Shown in pieces: positions 7,849 to 16,885 of a DNA stretch of 64,000 nt (positions are counted from its first letter, which is position 1; the number at the start of each line of letters is the position of its first letter). Below the pieces are notes generated by a model that ran no database searches, was not told where the DNA came from, and saw only the letters and a list, made by a program, of their open reading frames with translations. This DNA is from Robertmurraya korlensis NBRC 107688. GTDB taxonomy: Bacteria > Bacillota > Bacilli > Bacillales > Cytobacillaceae. Position numbers and translations under genes: made by a program. Location of the stretch: contig NZ_BCVH01000001.1 of the NCBI RefSeq assembly GCF_001591645.1, positions 744,001 to 808,000 of the forward strand, given 5' to 3'.

Positions 7849-8556
7849 ATGACATATGAGGAAATTATGGGTCAGCTGAGTAAATTAGGCTCGGAACAAA
7901 CAAAGAAAATCTATATGAATCATGGAGTAAAAGAGCCGTATTTTGGGGTGAAAATCGGCGATTTAAAAAAGCTTGTGAAATACGTGAAAAAAGATCAGGA
8001 GTTGGCCCTACAGTTATATGATTCCGGAAACCATGACGCGATGTATTTAGCCGGGCTTTCCATCAATCCCAAGCTGCTCTCAAAGGAAACCTTACAAGAG
8101 TGGGTAAAAAAGGCGTACTGGTATTTGATTGCAGAATATACGGTTGCAGGTGTAACAGCCGAAAGCAATTTCGCACTTGAGCTAGCAAGAGAATGGATGC
8201 ATTCTGAGGATGAAATGGTCGCAGTCTGTGGATGGAGTACGTATTCGAATTATCTATCCATTACGCCAGATGATATTCTAGATATTACTGAGATTAAAGA
8301 ACTATTACTTCAAGTGAAAATGACGATTCATTCCGAGAAAAATCGAGTTCGTTATGTTATGAATGGATTTGTTATTTCTGTAGGTACGTATGTTCCTGAA
8401 TTAACAGAGGAAGCGAAAAATGTCGCCAGATACATTGGGAAAGTGCATGTTAATGTTGGAAATACAGCATGCAAGGTACCTGTAGCTCTCGATTATATAG
8501 AAAAAGTCGAGTCGAAGAATAGGGTTGGAATGAAGCGGAAGACGTGTATTTGCTAA
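7849..8556 (+). CDS. DNA alkylation repair protein, AlkD/HEAT-like
   Basis: Protein of 235 residues composed of HEAT-like helical repeats, matching the AlkD/COG4912 DNA alkylation repair group. Family features visible are YFGVKIGDLKKLVK near the N-terminus and HDAMYLAGLSI in the middle, with WGW-like aromatic positions (CGWSTYSNYL). AlkD proteins excise N3- and N7-alkylpurines; this branch is distant, so DNA glycosylase activity is a family inference. AGAGGAGTTGAAAAG precedes the ATG and a TATAAT-like box lies near 7812. The next gene starts 11 bases after the stop. Confidence 0.75.
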   Translation: MTYEEIMGQLSKLGSEQTKKIYMNHGVKEPYFGVKIGDLKKLVKYVKKDQELALQLYDSGNHDAMYLAGLSINPKLLSKETLQEWVKKAYWYLIAEYTVAGVTAESNFALELAREWMHSEDEMVAVCGWSTYSNYLSITPDDILDITEIKELLLQVKMTIHSEKNRVRYVMNGFVISVGTYVPELTEEAKNVARYIGKVHVNVGNTACKVPVALDYIEKVESKNRVGMKRKTCIC

Positions 8557-8567
8557 GGAGGGAATGT

Positions 8568-9446
8568 ATGAAAAAGAACATTTTTGTGGTATCTGCTTTT
8601 ACGAAAAATGGAACCGGGGGCAATCTGGCTGGAGTTGGGTTGGACTCTTGTAATCTGTCGGAAAGTGATAGGTTATTTATTGCGAGGGAGTTGGGTTTTT
8701 CAGAAACAGCGTTTATTATCCCTTCCCATAACGTTCATTATGAAGTAAGGTATTATACTCCTGAATCAGAAGTGGATCTATGTGGACATGCAACCATTGC
8801 AACATTCTCTTGTCTTGCTCAAAAAATCTCACTTGAACCAGGAACTTATTCCATTAAAACCAGAGCTGGAATTTTACAGGTATTGATTGAAGAAGACAAG
8901 AAGGTATATTTACAACAAACAGAACCAAGATACTTAGACATAGTGGATTCAGAGGAAATCATTGATTCCTTGATGATTAGTAAAGACTCTCTGATGTCTG
9001 AACTACCCATTCAAATCGTTTCCACTGGTCTAAAGGATATTATGATTCCCATAAGAAATTACAAGGACTTACAATCTATTCAACCAGATTTTGAAAAAAT
9101 AAAACAGGTTAGTAGAAAATACGATACAGTCGGTTATCACTTATTTACATTGGAACCGGTCCACCAGGAAGCAATTGCTCACTGCAGAAACTTTGCTCCA
9201 CTCTATGGGATTAAAGAGGAAAGTGCTACAGGAACCTCTAATGCCGCCTTGGCAGCGTATCTATTTCAGTACAAAAAGATAAAACCAAATGAGAGAAACC
9301 TAAAGTTTGAGCAGGGATATGGAATGGGTGAACCTTCAGAGATTTTAGTAAGACTAGATACTAACAAAGACTCCATCACAAACATAATGGTTGGCGGATA
9401 TGCAAGCATTATCGAGGAAAGGGAGGTAGACCTACATAAGAGCTAA
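8568..9446 (+). CDS. PhzF-family isomerase/epimerase
   Basis: PhzF-like protein of 292 residues. The N-terminus (VVSAFTKNGTGGNLAGV) and the signature TPESEVDLCGHATIAT with its catalytic-type glutamate region (SETAFI) are present. The C-terminal half contains ESATGTSNAALAAYL, the second conserved phosphate/substrate loop. PhzF relatives are diaminopimelate-epimerase-fold isomerases; substrates of most members are unknown. The start at 8568 has AAGGAGG upstream; the gene is probably co-transcribed with the AlkD-like gene 11 bases upstream. A terminator follows. Confidence 0.85.
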   Translation: MKKNIFVVSAFTKNGTGGNLAGVGLDSCNLSESDRLFIARELGFSETAFIIPSHNVHYEVRYYTPESEVDLCGHATIATFSCLAQKISLEPGTYSIKTRAGILQVLIEEDKKVYLQQTEPRYLDIVDSEEIIDSLMISKDSLMSELPIQIVSTGLKDIMIPIRNYKDLQSIQPDFEKIKQVSRKYDTVGYHLFTLEPVHQEAIAHCRNFAPLYGIKEESATGTSNAALAAYLFQYKKIKPNERNLKFEQGYGMGEPSEILVRLDTNKDSITNIMVGGYASIIEEREVDLHKS

Positions 9447-9461
9447 TGAAGGATTATCGTT

Positions 9462-9489
9462 ACCAGTGCCGTTGGCTACTGGTTTTTTT
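9462..9489 (+). terminator. Terminator after PhzF gene
   Basis: Stem ACCAGT-GCC / GGC-T-ACTGGT with one bulge, followed by seven T. Confidence 0.8.
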
Positions 9490-9519
9490 GTTATAAAAAT
9501 GTAAAGATGTCCTTCTATC

Positions 9520-9581
9520 TTGACAATGATAATCATTTTCAATTATCATATGTATAATCAATGGTAATGATAATCATTTTC
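9520..9581 (+). promoter_or_regulatory. Promoter with two Fur boxes
   Basis: Two 19-bp Fur-box-like sites, GACAATGATAATCATTTTC (9522-9540) and GGTAATGATAATCATTTTC (9563-9581), both close to GATAATGATAATCATTATC. TTGACA at 9520-9525 and TATCAT at 9544-9549 (18-base spacer) give a promoter overlapped by the first box; the second lies just downstream. Iron-dependent repression of the three genes that follow is inferred. Confidence 0.85.
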
Positions 9582-9622
9582 ATTTATAACTTTATCCTAT
9601 AACCGGGAGGGAACAGTGCATT

Positions 9623-9736
9623 ATGACAATCCTCACGTGTAAATGGTGCGGTTTTACAGAAAACCTAGTAGAAACAAGTGACCACATGGAGCCTTGTCCA
9701 TGTTGTGGTTTATTTGAAGAGGAGTTAGAAACCTAA
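9623..9736 (+). CDS. Small zinc-ribbon-like protein, 37 aa
   Basis: An ORF of 37 codons reading MTILTCKWCGFTENLV and ending EEELET, with two CxxC-like knuckles (CKWC at residues 6-9 and CPCC at 25-28) as in a zinc ribbon or rubredoxin-like metal site. GGGAGGG lies 11 bases upstream of the ATG, and the next gene starts 16 bases after the stop behind another AGGAGG. It is the first gene after two Fur boxes, so it may be made under iron limitation. No function can be named; a metal-binding role is inferred from the cysteine spacing. Confidence 0.75.
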   Translation: MTILTCKWCGFTENLVETSDHMEPCPCCGLFEEELET

Positions 9737-9752
9737 AAAGGAGGACTTCTTT

Positions 9753-10388
9753 ATGACCAAACGCCTTTTAGAGTCGTTTATTCAAAGTCCATACCATGTA
9801 AATGATTCAAATGCTAAGCCCTGTTGGAAGCATGAGATTCAACTTATGATTAATCAGGTCGTTCGGCATTATTTTCAACTGCCTAGAAAAATACAAAATT
9901 CTATTAGCATTATGAAACTGATTGATACATATCGAAAGGACTTACATATAGAAGTGTTTGATTCTGTCACTCATTACTGTGTGGTTATGGCAAAGATTAC
10001 CGACCATTTACTCTCATTCCTGACAAATGAGTCTACACAAGTGCCACAGCTCTATTTTTACCATTGCCAAGAAAGGGTATTAGAGGTTAAGGAGTATTCA
10101 ATTTCCATAAATATAGAGTTGACAGAATATTCGATTAAATCATATAGTATGAAGAAATATTTATTAATGGCAGATGAGCATCTCATTAAACATTTTCAAT
10201 TATTGATAACCGTTTATTCGGTAGATGCTTTTGGAAAATTGCCTGACAAGGTACTCATAATCACTTTGCTCGATGCCAAGGTGTATGAATACTCACCGAC
10301 GATAGAGGATGTTATTCTTGGTCAACAGTATATGAAGGATTTGAGGAAAACAAAAATAAAACATAAAAGCTGGGAGAGAAGATCATGA
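9753..10388 (+). CDS. Hypothetical protein of the Fur-boxed operon, 211 aa
   Basis: I do not recognise this protein. It is soluble, with no signal peptide or long membrane helix, and rich in aromatic and Ile/Leu residues. The middle (YFYHCQERVLEVKEYSISINIELTEYSIKSYSMKKYL, about residues 107-143) looks beta-rich. The start follows AAAGGAGG. Its stop overlaps the next ATG by four bases (ATGA), so translation is coupled to the IDEAL-like protein. Context (Fur boxes, zinc-ribbon gene before it) suggests an iron-limitation role. Confidence 0.75.
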   Translation: MTKRLLESFIQSPYHVNDSNAKPCWKHEIQLMINQVVRHYFQLPRKIQNSISIMKLIDTYRKDLHIEVFDSVTHYCVVMAKITDHLLSFLTNESTQVPQLYFYHCQERVLEVKEYSISINIELTEYSIKSYSMKKYLLMADEHLIKHFQLLITVYSVDAFGKLPDKVLIITLLDAKVYEYSPTIEDVILGQQYMKDLRKTKIKHKSWERRS

Positions 10389-10789
10389 AACCAACACCTA
10401 ATATTGCAGTGAAAACATTTGACCATCAAGTGGATTGCTTCTGCCCAGATGCAGAGCATAGTGAGGTAGTCACTATCCATAAAGGCGACATTATCGAAAT
10501 TAGTCCAGAACGGAAATACACGGTGATCAACGGGTGGTATGCGCTTGTAGTCATCAATCAACGCTGTTCGTTTTACATGGCTGTAGAGGATCTAGAGTGG
10601 TACTTTTTAAAAGAACAGATTGCCTCCATGTTAGATGTTGACCTACAGATGAACTATTATCATTTCAAAATTAACCAAGCCCTTGATGAAGGTGACGAAG
10701 TATCCTTCATGAACTTTACAGAGAAAATGAACGAATCAAATGAACTAAAGGAAAAGCTGGATATGTATTTGCGAAATGTAGCTGTTTAA
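10385..10789 (+). CDS. Hypothetical protein with C-terminal IDEAL-like segment
   Basis: Protein of 134 residues. The N-terminal two thirds (IHKGDIIEISPERKYTVINGWYALVVI) look like a small beta-barrel domain. The C-terminal segment, about residues 91-128 (MNYYHFKINQALDEGDEVSFMNFTEKM), fits the IDEAL domain pattern found in Bacillus regulatory proteins. It overlaps the preceding gene by four bases and ends the Fur-boxed operon. Function is unknown; IDEAL domains are thought to be short protein-interaction modules. Confidence 0.72.
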   Translation: MKPTPNIAVKTFDHQVDCFCPDAEHSEVVTIHKGDIIEISPERKYTVINGWYALVVINQRCSFYMAVEDLEWYFLKEQIASMLDVDLQMNYYHFKINQALDEGDEVSFMNFTEKMNESNELKEKLDMYLRNVAV

Positions 10790-10800
10790 AAGGTAGGTTT

Positions 10801-10833
10801 CAAAGTCCTTCATTCAATGGGTGGAGGGCTTTG
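10801..10833 (+). terminator. Hairpin after the Fur-boxed operon
   Basis: Stem CAAAGTCC / GGGCTTTG with a 17-base loop. There is no T run, so it is a weak terminator or a processing element. Confidence 0.45.
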
Positions 10834-10889
10834 CTATTAATTGAGTGATAATGACTATTTTTAGTCTGTATGGCTATTAAAAAAGGACG

Positions 10890-11105
10890 TATGTTTAATG
10901 GAAACCACTTTCATCGATATATTCCCAGCTAACGGTCTTCATATGGGTTATGAAGACCATTTCTCAAAGAAAATGCCTAGCTAACGACTTTCATACAGGC
11001 ATTGAAGGTCATTTCAACAAAGATATTCTAAGCTAATGACGTTCATCACGGCGATGAAGTTCATTTCACCTAGAATATACTAAGCTAATGACGTTCATCA
11101 AATAG
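10890..11105 (+). repeat. 52-bp periodic dyad array B
   Basis: AGCTAA elements recur at 10928, 10979, 11031 and 11083 (spacing 51, 52, 52), each followed by a dyad: GGTCTTCAT-N7-ATGAAGACC at 10934-10958, then diverged GACTTTCAT-N6-ATTGAAGGTC and GACGTTCAT-N7-ATGAAGTTC. The first dyad has the same arms as one in array A. The rest of the gene-free stretch 10790-11279 holds the hairpin above and presumably the promoter of the penicillin-binding protein gene. Confidence 0.8.
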
Positions 11106-11279
11106 AAAAATCATCCCCCAAAAAAATCCTATTAACGAAACTCCAACCATCCACCCAAACCTTCACGCTCTAGTAAAAATTTCGTCATATTTTGTTCATA
11201 AGTTCACGATATTCTATTTGTATCACTGATAAATTGGGATAAGATTTCCTTTTAATGAAAGGAGTATTTACAAGCTGTT

Positions 11280-13238
11280 ATGAGGGAGAAGAGGAAAAAT
11301 AAGATACTCTTTGCTCGGATGAATATTCTCTTTTTTATTGTCTTCTTACTGTTTTCGACTTTGATTATTCGACTGGGAAACATACAAATAGTCCAGGGAG
11401 AGGAATACGCGAAGGAAAGTGAAAAGACGACGACCACCGTATATTCCTGGACAACTCCTCGCGGGAAAATTTATGACCGAGACGGAAATGTTTTGGTGGA
11501 AAATGAAGCTATTTTTACTTTAACGTACATCAATCCTTCGAACGAACACAGCCAGCAAGAACGGCTTGAGTTGGCACGAAAGATTGCAGAGTTAATTGAG
11601 GTAAGCATCGAAAATGTAAAAGAACGAGACAAAAAGGATTATTGGATATTTACTAGAAAAGAAGAAGCGTACGCAAAGGTGACTGCAGAAGAACAAGCAA
11701 ACCTGGATGACACGCAAGAATATCAACTGATTTTAGAGAGAATTACAGAGGAAGAGTTAGCAACCATTACCGAAGAGGAAATGGAAGTCCTTGCAATCAA
11801 AAGAGAAATGGACGTTAATAGTTCTTCATTCAAACGTATTAAGATGGGGTTAACGACAGAAGAAATGGCGATAATTAATGAGCGTCTAGAAGAACTTCCT
11901 GGTTTCGAGGTAAAAGTGGACTCCACCCGAAAATATGTGTTAGGAAATACACTTCGTCAGCTTTTCGGTAATGTGGGTCAAATTCCAGAAGAAGCAGCCG
12001 CTACGTATAAAAGTAACGGGTACCAATTAAGTGACCTTGTTGGTACAAGCTTTATTGAGCAACAATACGAGTCCTGGCTTCGGGGTACGAAGGAAACGCA
12101 AACCTATGTTCAAGATAAGACGGGCAACCTCATAGAAGGTGAGGTGATACCAGGGGAATCTGGAAAAGATTTAATTCTCACGATTGACTTAGCTCTTCAA
12201 CAAGAAACAGAGAAGATCATCGAGGAAGAGTTAAAGAAGGACACTGGTGTTAGTGAAGCCTATGCGGTGGTAACTAATCCTGAAACAGGTGAGATCTTAG
12301 CGATTGCTGGAAAAAGGGAAGAAAATGGCACGATATCCGATGAAACTTACGGTGCTTTATACAATGCCTATGCGATGGGTTCGGCTGTTAAAGGAGCAAC
12401 CGTACTAACCGGTTATGAAACAGGTGTGATAACACCAGGAGATACTTTCCTTGATAGTCCGATAAAAATTGCCGGAACTCCAACGAAAAAGTCTTACGCG
12501 AATATGGGTACCATTAATGATCTAACAGCGCTCGAGCGTTCCTCGAATGTGTATATGTTTCATATCGCTATGGAAATAGGAAACTATGATTATACGAAAA
12601 AAGAAGGCTTTACTAATCCAGAAGAAGCGTATGCGACGATGAGAAAGTATTTTAATCAATTTGGCCTTGGAGTGGAAACGGAAATTGACCTTCCAAGTGA
12701 AGCAACAGGTTACAATGGGGGAGTCCAGCAGTTAGGAAACTTAATGGACTTTGCCATTGGCCAATTTGATACGTACACACCACTTCAGCTTGCTCAATAC
12801 GTTTCTACCATTGCCAATGATGGAAAACGAGTGCAGCCTCACTTAATGAAGGAGGTTCGCGAGCCTGATCATGAAAGTGGAGAGTCAGGTGAAGTGCTTG
12901 AAGAGTTTGAAACGAATGTGTTAAACAAGGTGGATATGGAATTATCCAATATTGAACGCGTTCAGCAAGGATTCCGACGAGTGATGATCGGCTCAAAGGG
13001 TACAGCCGCCTCTTATTTTAAAGGAGTTACGTATAATCCAGCTGGAAAAACAGGTACGGCACAGGTATCTGATGGAAAGGGTGGTTACAACTATAACCTA
13101 ACATTAGTAGGCTATGCGCCATATGATAACCCTGAAATTGCCATCTCCATCGTTGTACCAAATGCAGAGAGTGATACCAGTGGAATTAATAAGTATATCG
13201 GAAAGAGAATACTTGATTTCTATTTTGAAAATAAATAA
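11280..13238 (+). CDS. Class B penicillin-binding protein (PbpA/PbpH-like transpeptidase)
   Basis: Peptidoglycan DD-transpeptidase of 652 residues, membrane-anchored by one N-terminal helix (about residues 16-32). The PBP dimerisation domain follows ([15 protein letters not shown]). The transpeptidase domain has all three active-site motifs: SAVK with Ser368, SSN at 421-423 and KTGTA at 590-594. Length and order match Bacillus PBP2a (PbpA) and PbpH, the rod-shape transpeptidases. AAAGGAG lies about 15 bases before the ATG, rather far. Monocistronic, with a terminator after it. Confidence 0.9.
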   Translation: MREKRKNKILFARMNILFFIVFLLFSTLIIRLGNIQIVQGEEYAKESEKTTTTVYSWTTPRGKIYDRDGNVLVENEAIFTLTYINPSNEHSQQERLELARKIAELIEVSIENVKERDKKDYWIFTRKEEAYAKVTAEEQANLDDTQEYQLILERITEEELATITEEEMEVLAIKREMDVNSSSFKRIKMGLTTEEMAIINERLEELPGFEVKVDSTRKYVLGNTLRQLFGNVGQIPEEAAATYKSNGYQLSDLVGTSFIEQQYESWLRGTKETQTYVQDKTGNLIEGEVIPGESGKDLILTIDLALQQETEKIIEEELKKDTGVSEAYAVVTNPETGEILAIAGKREENGTISDETYGALYNAYAMGSAVKGATVLTGYETGVITPGDTFLDSPIKIAGTPTKKSYANMGTINDLTALERSSNVYMFHIAMEIGNYDYTKKEGFTNPEEAYATMRKYFNQFGLGVETEIDLPSEATGYNGGVQQLGNLMDFAIGQFDTYTPLQLAQYVSTIANDGKRVQPHLMKEVREPDHESGESGEVLEEFETNVLNKVDMELSNIERVQQGFRRVMIGSKGTAASYFKGVTYNPAGKTGTAQVSDGKGGYNYNLTLVGYAPYDNPEIAISIVVPNAESDTSGINKYIGKRILDFYFENK

Positions 13239-13239
13239 G

Positions 13240-13268
13240 CCAGCATCCACTAGGGTACTGGTTTTTTT
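13240..13268 (+). terminator. Terminator after penicillin-binding protein gene
   Basis: Stem CCAGCATCC / GGGTACTGG with one mismatch, 4-base loop, then seven T. Confidence 0.75.
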
Positions 13269-13386
13269 GTATAAATTCATAACAAAAAATATAATTTATA
13301 AATATGCTCATTGTAGTGAAAAATTTGTTCACAAGAAAATTCATAACAACCACTCGTTCGGAAAATAATACCTAAGAGGTGATAAA

Positions 13387-14391
13387 ATGGATAAGAATAA
13401 CTTAAAACTGACATCTTCAGAAATAGGATCACTTTGGGGAGTCCATATCAACGGAACCATGGCAGATACGGTAAATAGGTATATGGTCTCTATTGTTGAA
13501 GACGATCAAATAAGAGTTCTATTTGAAGAAGCAATTAATATATTCGAAAAACAGAAAAAACAAATTGTCAGTTTTATGCAGAACGAAGGGTTTCCAGTTC
13601 CTATTGGTTTTAATGAAACCGACCTTTTTAAAGGGAAACCAAGATTGTTTACGGATATATTTTGCCTAAACTATTTACATATTATGACTTTACATGGTCT
13701 ACTAGGACACACGACTTCATTAGCTGTCTCTGTTAGAAAAGACTTAAGGGATTTTTACGATTCATGTGATAACGATGCGAAGAAGATGTATCATAAGACG
13801 ATCGAGTTATTACTTGAGAAAGGAAACTTTCAAAGAGACCCTTTATTTTATCCAGCTAAAAACCCTGAGTATATTTCCAGTCGAGATTTTACCGATGGAT
13901 TTTTCGGAAAAGGTAGAAGATTAGCAGCGACAGAAATCATTAGTATCTCCTTTAACATTAAAAAAAGTATCATGGCTAAAACACTATCTATTGCGTTTAG
14001 TCAAGTTGCTCAAACAAAAGAAACAAGGGAATTCTTAACAGATTCTGAAAATGCAGCTAATCAACAAATAAAAACCTTTGCAAAAATCATGCAAGCGGAT
14101 AATTTGCCTGTACCGAGATCTTGGGAAACAGAGGTTACCACATCAACAGAATCTCCTTTTTCCGATAAGTTAATGCTATATCACATGGGATTTTTATTTC
14201 AAGCAGCACAACACTATCATGGCGCGGGGCTAGCATCAGCCATGAGAACCGACCTTGTAGCCGCATACGAAGGTACTATTTTAAAAAATCTTATGGTTAC
14301 AAAAAAATGGTTTAATTTGATGGTAGAAAATAAATGGTTAGAGCAACCTCCTCTTGCTCCTAATAGAAAAGAAATTACAGAGGAAGTTTAG
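13387..14391 (+). CDS. DUF3231 family protein (paralogue 1)
   Basis: Protein of 334 residues of the DUF3231 family common in Bacillus. It is built of two similar helical halves. Each half contains a P-V/P-P pattern (FPVPIGF near residue 74, LPVPRSW near 241) followed by a conserved segment, the second being SPFSDKLMLYHMGFLFQ. The fold is thought to be ferritin-like four-helix bundles; function is unknown. Start supported by AAGAGGTGATAAA upstream. A paralogue lies at 25729. This copy has the normal ending (KWLEQPPLAPNRKE). Confidence 0.85.
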   Translation: MDKNNLKLTSSEIGSLWGVHINGTMADTVNRYMVSIVEDDQIRVLFEEAINIFEKQKKQIVSFMQNEGFPVPIGFNETDLFKGKPRLFTDIFCLNYLHIMTLHGLLGHTTSLAVSVRKDLRDFYDSCDNDAKKMYHKTIELLLEKGNFQRDPLFYPAKNPEYISSRDFTDGFFGKGRRLAATEIISISFNIKKSIMAKTLSIAFSQVAQTKETREFLTDSENAANQQIKTFAKIMQADNLPVPRSWETEVTTSTESPFSDKLMLYHMGFLFQAAQHYHGAGLASAMRTDLVAAYEGTILKNLMVTKKWFNLMVENKWLEQPPLAPNRKEITEEV

Positions 14392-14407
14392 GAATATAAT
14401 TTCTTAG

Positions 14408-14548
14408 GAACAAACCGAAGATGAAGCCTTCGATGTCTTCTACAAGGCTGGAAATAAGGAAGCTATTATTCAGTTGGTCGAGGATGTATTACACCCCTAT
14501 GGTGGACCATTATTCGAAGGGTTTTCTTTAGGGAAGGAGTATAAATGA
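14408..14548 (+). pseudogene. Possible C-terminal gene remnant, no start codon
   Basis: An open stretch of 46 codons with no start codon or ribosome site reads like ordinary protein (DVFYKAGNKEAIIQLVEDVL, then HPYGGPLFEGFSLGKEYK) and ends in TGA. It probably is the tail of a lost gene downstream of the DUF3231 gene. I do not recognise the parent family. Confidence 0.45.
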
Positions 14549-14556
14549 CATAGAAA

Positions 14557-14590
14557 AAAAGCTTACTCCATTCAAGGGAAGTAAGCTTTT
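14557..14590. terminator. Convergent terminator
   Basis: Eleven-pair stem AAAAGCTTACT / AGTAAGCTTTT between the gene remnant and the histidine kinase on the minus strand. Confidence 0.8.
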
Positions 14591-15596
14591 ATATTGGCAA
14601 ACGAATGGAAAAGCAGGTGCCTTTTCGGAGTTGACTTTCGACCTCTATGCTACCTCCATGCTGATGGATGGTATTAAATACTTGTACCAATCCCATACCT
14701 GTTCCTTCATCCTTAGTGGAATAAAAAGGGGTACCTAATTTATTTAAATCGTTTGTTGGAATTCCTTTACCCGTATCAGTTATTTTCACCAGTACGTATG
14801 TATCAATTACTCTCTGTTCAATTAGAATGTTTCCACTTTCCTCAATCGCTTCAAAGGCATTTTTGATAAGATTAAAGAAAGCTTTCATTAGAATGTTTCG
14901 TTTTCCTTGAATGGTTTGATCTGTATGAATAAAGGTTGTTTCTACTTTTACACGGTAGAATTGATCTTGAAATAGTAAAAGTAAACTCTCTAATTCATGG
15001 CAAAGATTCAGATCCAGTTTTGCAATCTGGAGCATATTGGTAAGGGTGTTTAATGCGTTATCAAGCTTAGTATCCATAATATCAAGATAAGGGTGAGGGA
15101 GATCTTGTCTCAGTAGCTGAATAAATCCTTTAACAGCCGTTAGTGGATTTTTGATTTCATGGGCAATTCCGGTTGAGAATTCCCCAATAGCTGATAGTTT
15201 TTCAGCGTGAAGAAGGCGTTTTTCTGTTTCTTTCCGTCGACTAATATCTCGTACAATTAATAGTGCGAATATATTTCCTTGATAAGAGTGGGGGGCAGCC
15301 ATGACTTCAATATCAATAATGGTTCCATCTTTTCTAATCATTTTCTGCTCCATGACTTCTGCTATCATGAATTCTTCTCTGACTCTTTTTAATCGGGTTT
15401 TACAAACCTTGTAAAAATCAGGATGTAAAAATTGTTGGAACTCTCTATGTAATACCTCAGAAAGATGATCAAATCCCAGTAATTGCAATACCGTTTTATT
15501 TGCATAAATAATCTCGTTTTCTTTTAACACAAAAATTGCATTTAAAGAGTGATCAATTAAGGATTCAAAATCTAATTTGTATGATAATTCTTTCAT
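14589..15596 (-). CDS. PAS-domain sensor histidine kinase (orphan, sporulation-kinase type)
   Basis: Cytoplasmic histidine kinase of 335 residues with no membrane helix. A PAS domain (about residues 9-122, ending IVRDISRRKETE) is followed by a HisKA domain with phospho-acceptor His146 in GIAHEIKNPL. The HATPase domain has an N box (NLIKNAFEAI), G1 DTGKGI and G2 GTGMGL. No response regulator is nearby. This layout resembles the phosphorelay kinases KinA/KinE that feed Spo0F, which is a plausible but unproven role. A terminator lies at its 3' end. Confidence 0.88.
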   Translation of the reverse strand: MKELSYKLDFESLIDHSLNAIFVLKENEIIYANKTVLQLLGFDHLSEVLHREFQQFLHPDFYKVCKTRLKRVREEFMIAEVMEQKMIRKDGTIIDIEVMAAPHSYQGNIFALLIVRDISRRKETEKRLLHAEKLSAIGEFSTGIAHEIKNPLTAVKGFIQLLRQDLPHPYLDIMDTKLDNALNTLTNMLQIAKLDLNLCHELESLLLLFQDQFYRVKVETTFIHTDQTIQGKRNILMKAFFNLIKNAFEAIEESGNILIEQRVIDTYVLVKITDTGKGIPTNDLNKLGTPFYSTKDEGTGMGLVQVFNTIHQHGGSIEVESQLRKGTCFSIRLPI

Positions 15597-15695
15597 GTTC
15601 CTACTCCTGAACGGTTTATACCTATAATTTTAATATGCGATCCCCCCTTTGTCACCATTTTTGTAAATAAAATGTAATAATCTTTACAATATTAA

Positions 15696-15731
15696 AAATA
15701 AGTCAGCTTCTTGTAAGAAACTGACTTATTT
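15696..15731 (-). terminator. Terminator of HAD hydrolase gene
   Basis: Stem AAATAAGTCAG / CTGACTTATTT with inner TTCTT/AAGAA pairing. Confidence 0.85.
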
Positions 15732-15736
15732 CCTTG

Positions 15737-16402
15737 TTAAATGCCATTCTTTTTTCCTAAATGCTTTAGTAGATCGTCAAAGGAAAGTTCAGACATTGAT
15801 GTGAGTCGATGAACATGACCTTTAAAGTCCAAGTATTGTGTCACTGGGTTAGGGACAATGACACAGTGAAGTCCTGCGCCAACAGCTGCAGTTAGTCCGT
15901 TTAATGAATCTTCAAAACAAAGAGCTTCGTTTGCCTCCACTCCAAGGTCCTTAAGTGCCTTTAGATACAGTTCCGGATCGGGTTTCACCTTTTTCACGTC
16001 ATCGGAGGTTTTAATCACTTGAAAATAATCAAGAATCTTAAATCTTTCTAGATAATCAACGACCCATTTTCTACTCGAGCTAGAGGCGAGGCCTATTTTT
16101 AGCCCATGCTGTTTTGCTGCCTGAAGATAATCTAACACTCCCTCGCGAAGAGTAAATTGATCTTTTCTTTTTTGGTATAGATCATTCGTTCGTTCTTGTA
16201 CTATCTCACGATCAATTGGTTTAGTAGAAAGGGTGTTCAATTCATCGTACAGGCCACCACCTGTTGTTCCTATGTACTTTGCAAAGTTTTCGAGCTTTAA
16301 GTCACACCCATAATCAAGCATGACCTCTTTTGTTACGTCATACCAGACAGACTCTGTATCCACAATTAATCCATCAAAATCAAAGATAATCGCCTTATAC
16401 AT
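15737..16402 (-). CDS. HAD-superfamily hydrolase (YhcW / beta-phosphoglucomutase-like)
   Basis: HAD hydrolase of 221 residues. Motif I is FDFDGLIVDTES near residue 7, with nucleophile Asp and acid Asp. An alpha-helical C1 cap follows. Motif II is LASSSS, the lysine lies in KVKPDPELYL and the acidic motif IV is CFEDSLNG. It is like YhcW/CbbY-type sugar phosphatases or mutases; the substrate is not predictable. ATG 16402 is preferred since the GGAGG ribosome site overlaps the more upstream ATG at 16414. Confidence 0.85.
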   Translation of the reverse strand: MYKAIIFDFDGLIVDTESVWYDVTKEVMLDYGCDLKLENFAKYIGTTGGGLYDELNTLSTKPIDREIVQERTNDLYQKRKDQFTLREGVLDYLQAAKQHGLKIGLASSSSRKWVVDYLERFKILDYFQVIKTSDDVKKVKPDPELYLKALKDLGVEANEALCFEDSLNGLTAAVGAGLHCVIVPNPVTQYLDFKGHVHRLTSMSELSFDDLLKHLGKKNGI

Positions 16403-16596
16403 AATTTCCTCCATTTAATAATAGGTTATAATACATTATATACATATTCGTATGTGAAAGAAACCTATTACTAAATGAATACCCGTTTGATAACACACAA
16501 ACTGATTTATGTTTTCGAAAATGGGATACCCTATCTACTAAAAGATGGTTTGGGGTGTACATTATGACAGCTTAAAAAGAATCCTTTCAATTTCGA

Positions 16597-16836
16597 ATGG
16601 AAAACGGCTCAGGGATGGTTGAGGTGGAGGGGGAGGTAAATGGCCGGTTTCGGATTCCTGGTCAAGATGATATGAAATTAAGAGCCGTTCTAGCTCTCTT
16701 ACATTCGGTGGATCAAGAAAATTTTAAAAAGGTAAACGAAGTGGATCTCTTTCTTGAATTAGTGGAACAAATAGAAGGAACTATTGAGAATATGAAAAGG
16801 TTTGACTTTTTTCAGGGTGAAAGGCTAGAAAAATAA
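16597..16836 (+). CDS. Doubtful small hypothetical protein, 79 aa
   Basis: Open frame of 79 codons with a helical, acidic, plausible protein sequence (LRAVLALLHSVDQENFKKV, LFLELVEQIEGTIENM). No good ribosome site precedes the ATG, so the start is uncertain; an in-frame ATG lies at 16615. It is followed by a clear terminator, which supports transcription. I do not recognise it. Confidence 0.45.
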   Translation: MENGSGMVEVEGEVNGRFRIPGQDDMKLRAVLALLHSVDQENFKKVNEVDLFLELVEQIEGTIENMKRFDFFQGERLEK

Positions 16837-16847
16837 ATGTAAAAAAA

Positions 16848-16876
16848 GCCAAAATCTCGAAAAGATTTTGGCCTTT
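16848..16876. terminator. Convergent terminator
   Basis: Ten-pair stem GCCAAAATCT / AGATTTTGGC flanked by A and T runs, so it can serve both directions. Confidence 0.85.
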
Positions 16877-16885
16877 TCATTTCAT

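Noticed and set aside
16597-16836. Alternative start at the ATG near 16640 preceded by GGAGGGGGAGG
   Set aside because: That ATG is out of frame with the long ORF and reaches a stop after about a dozen codons.
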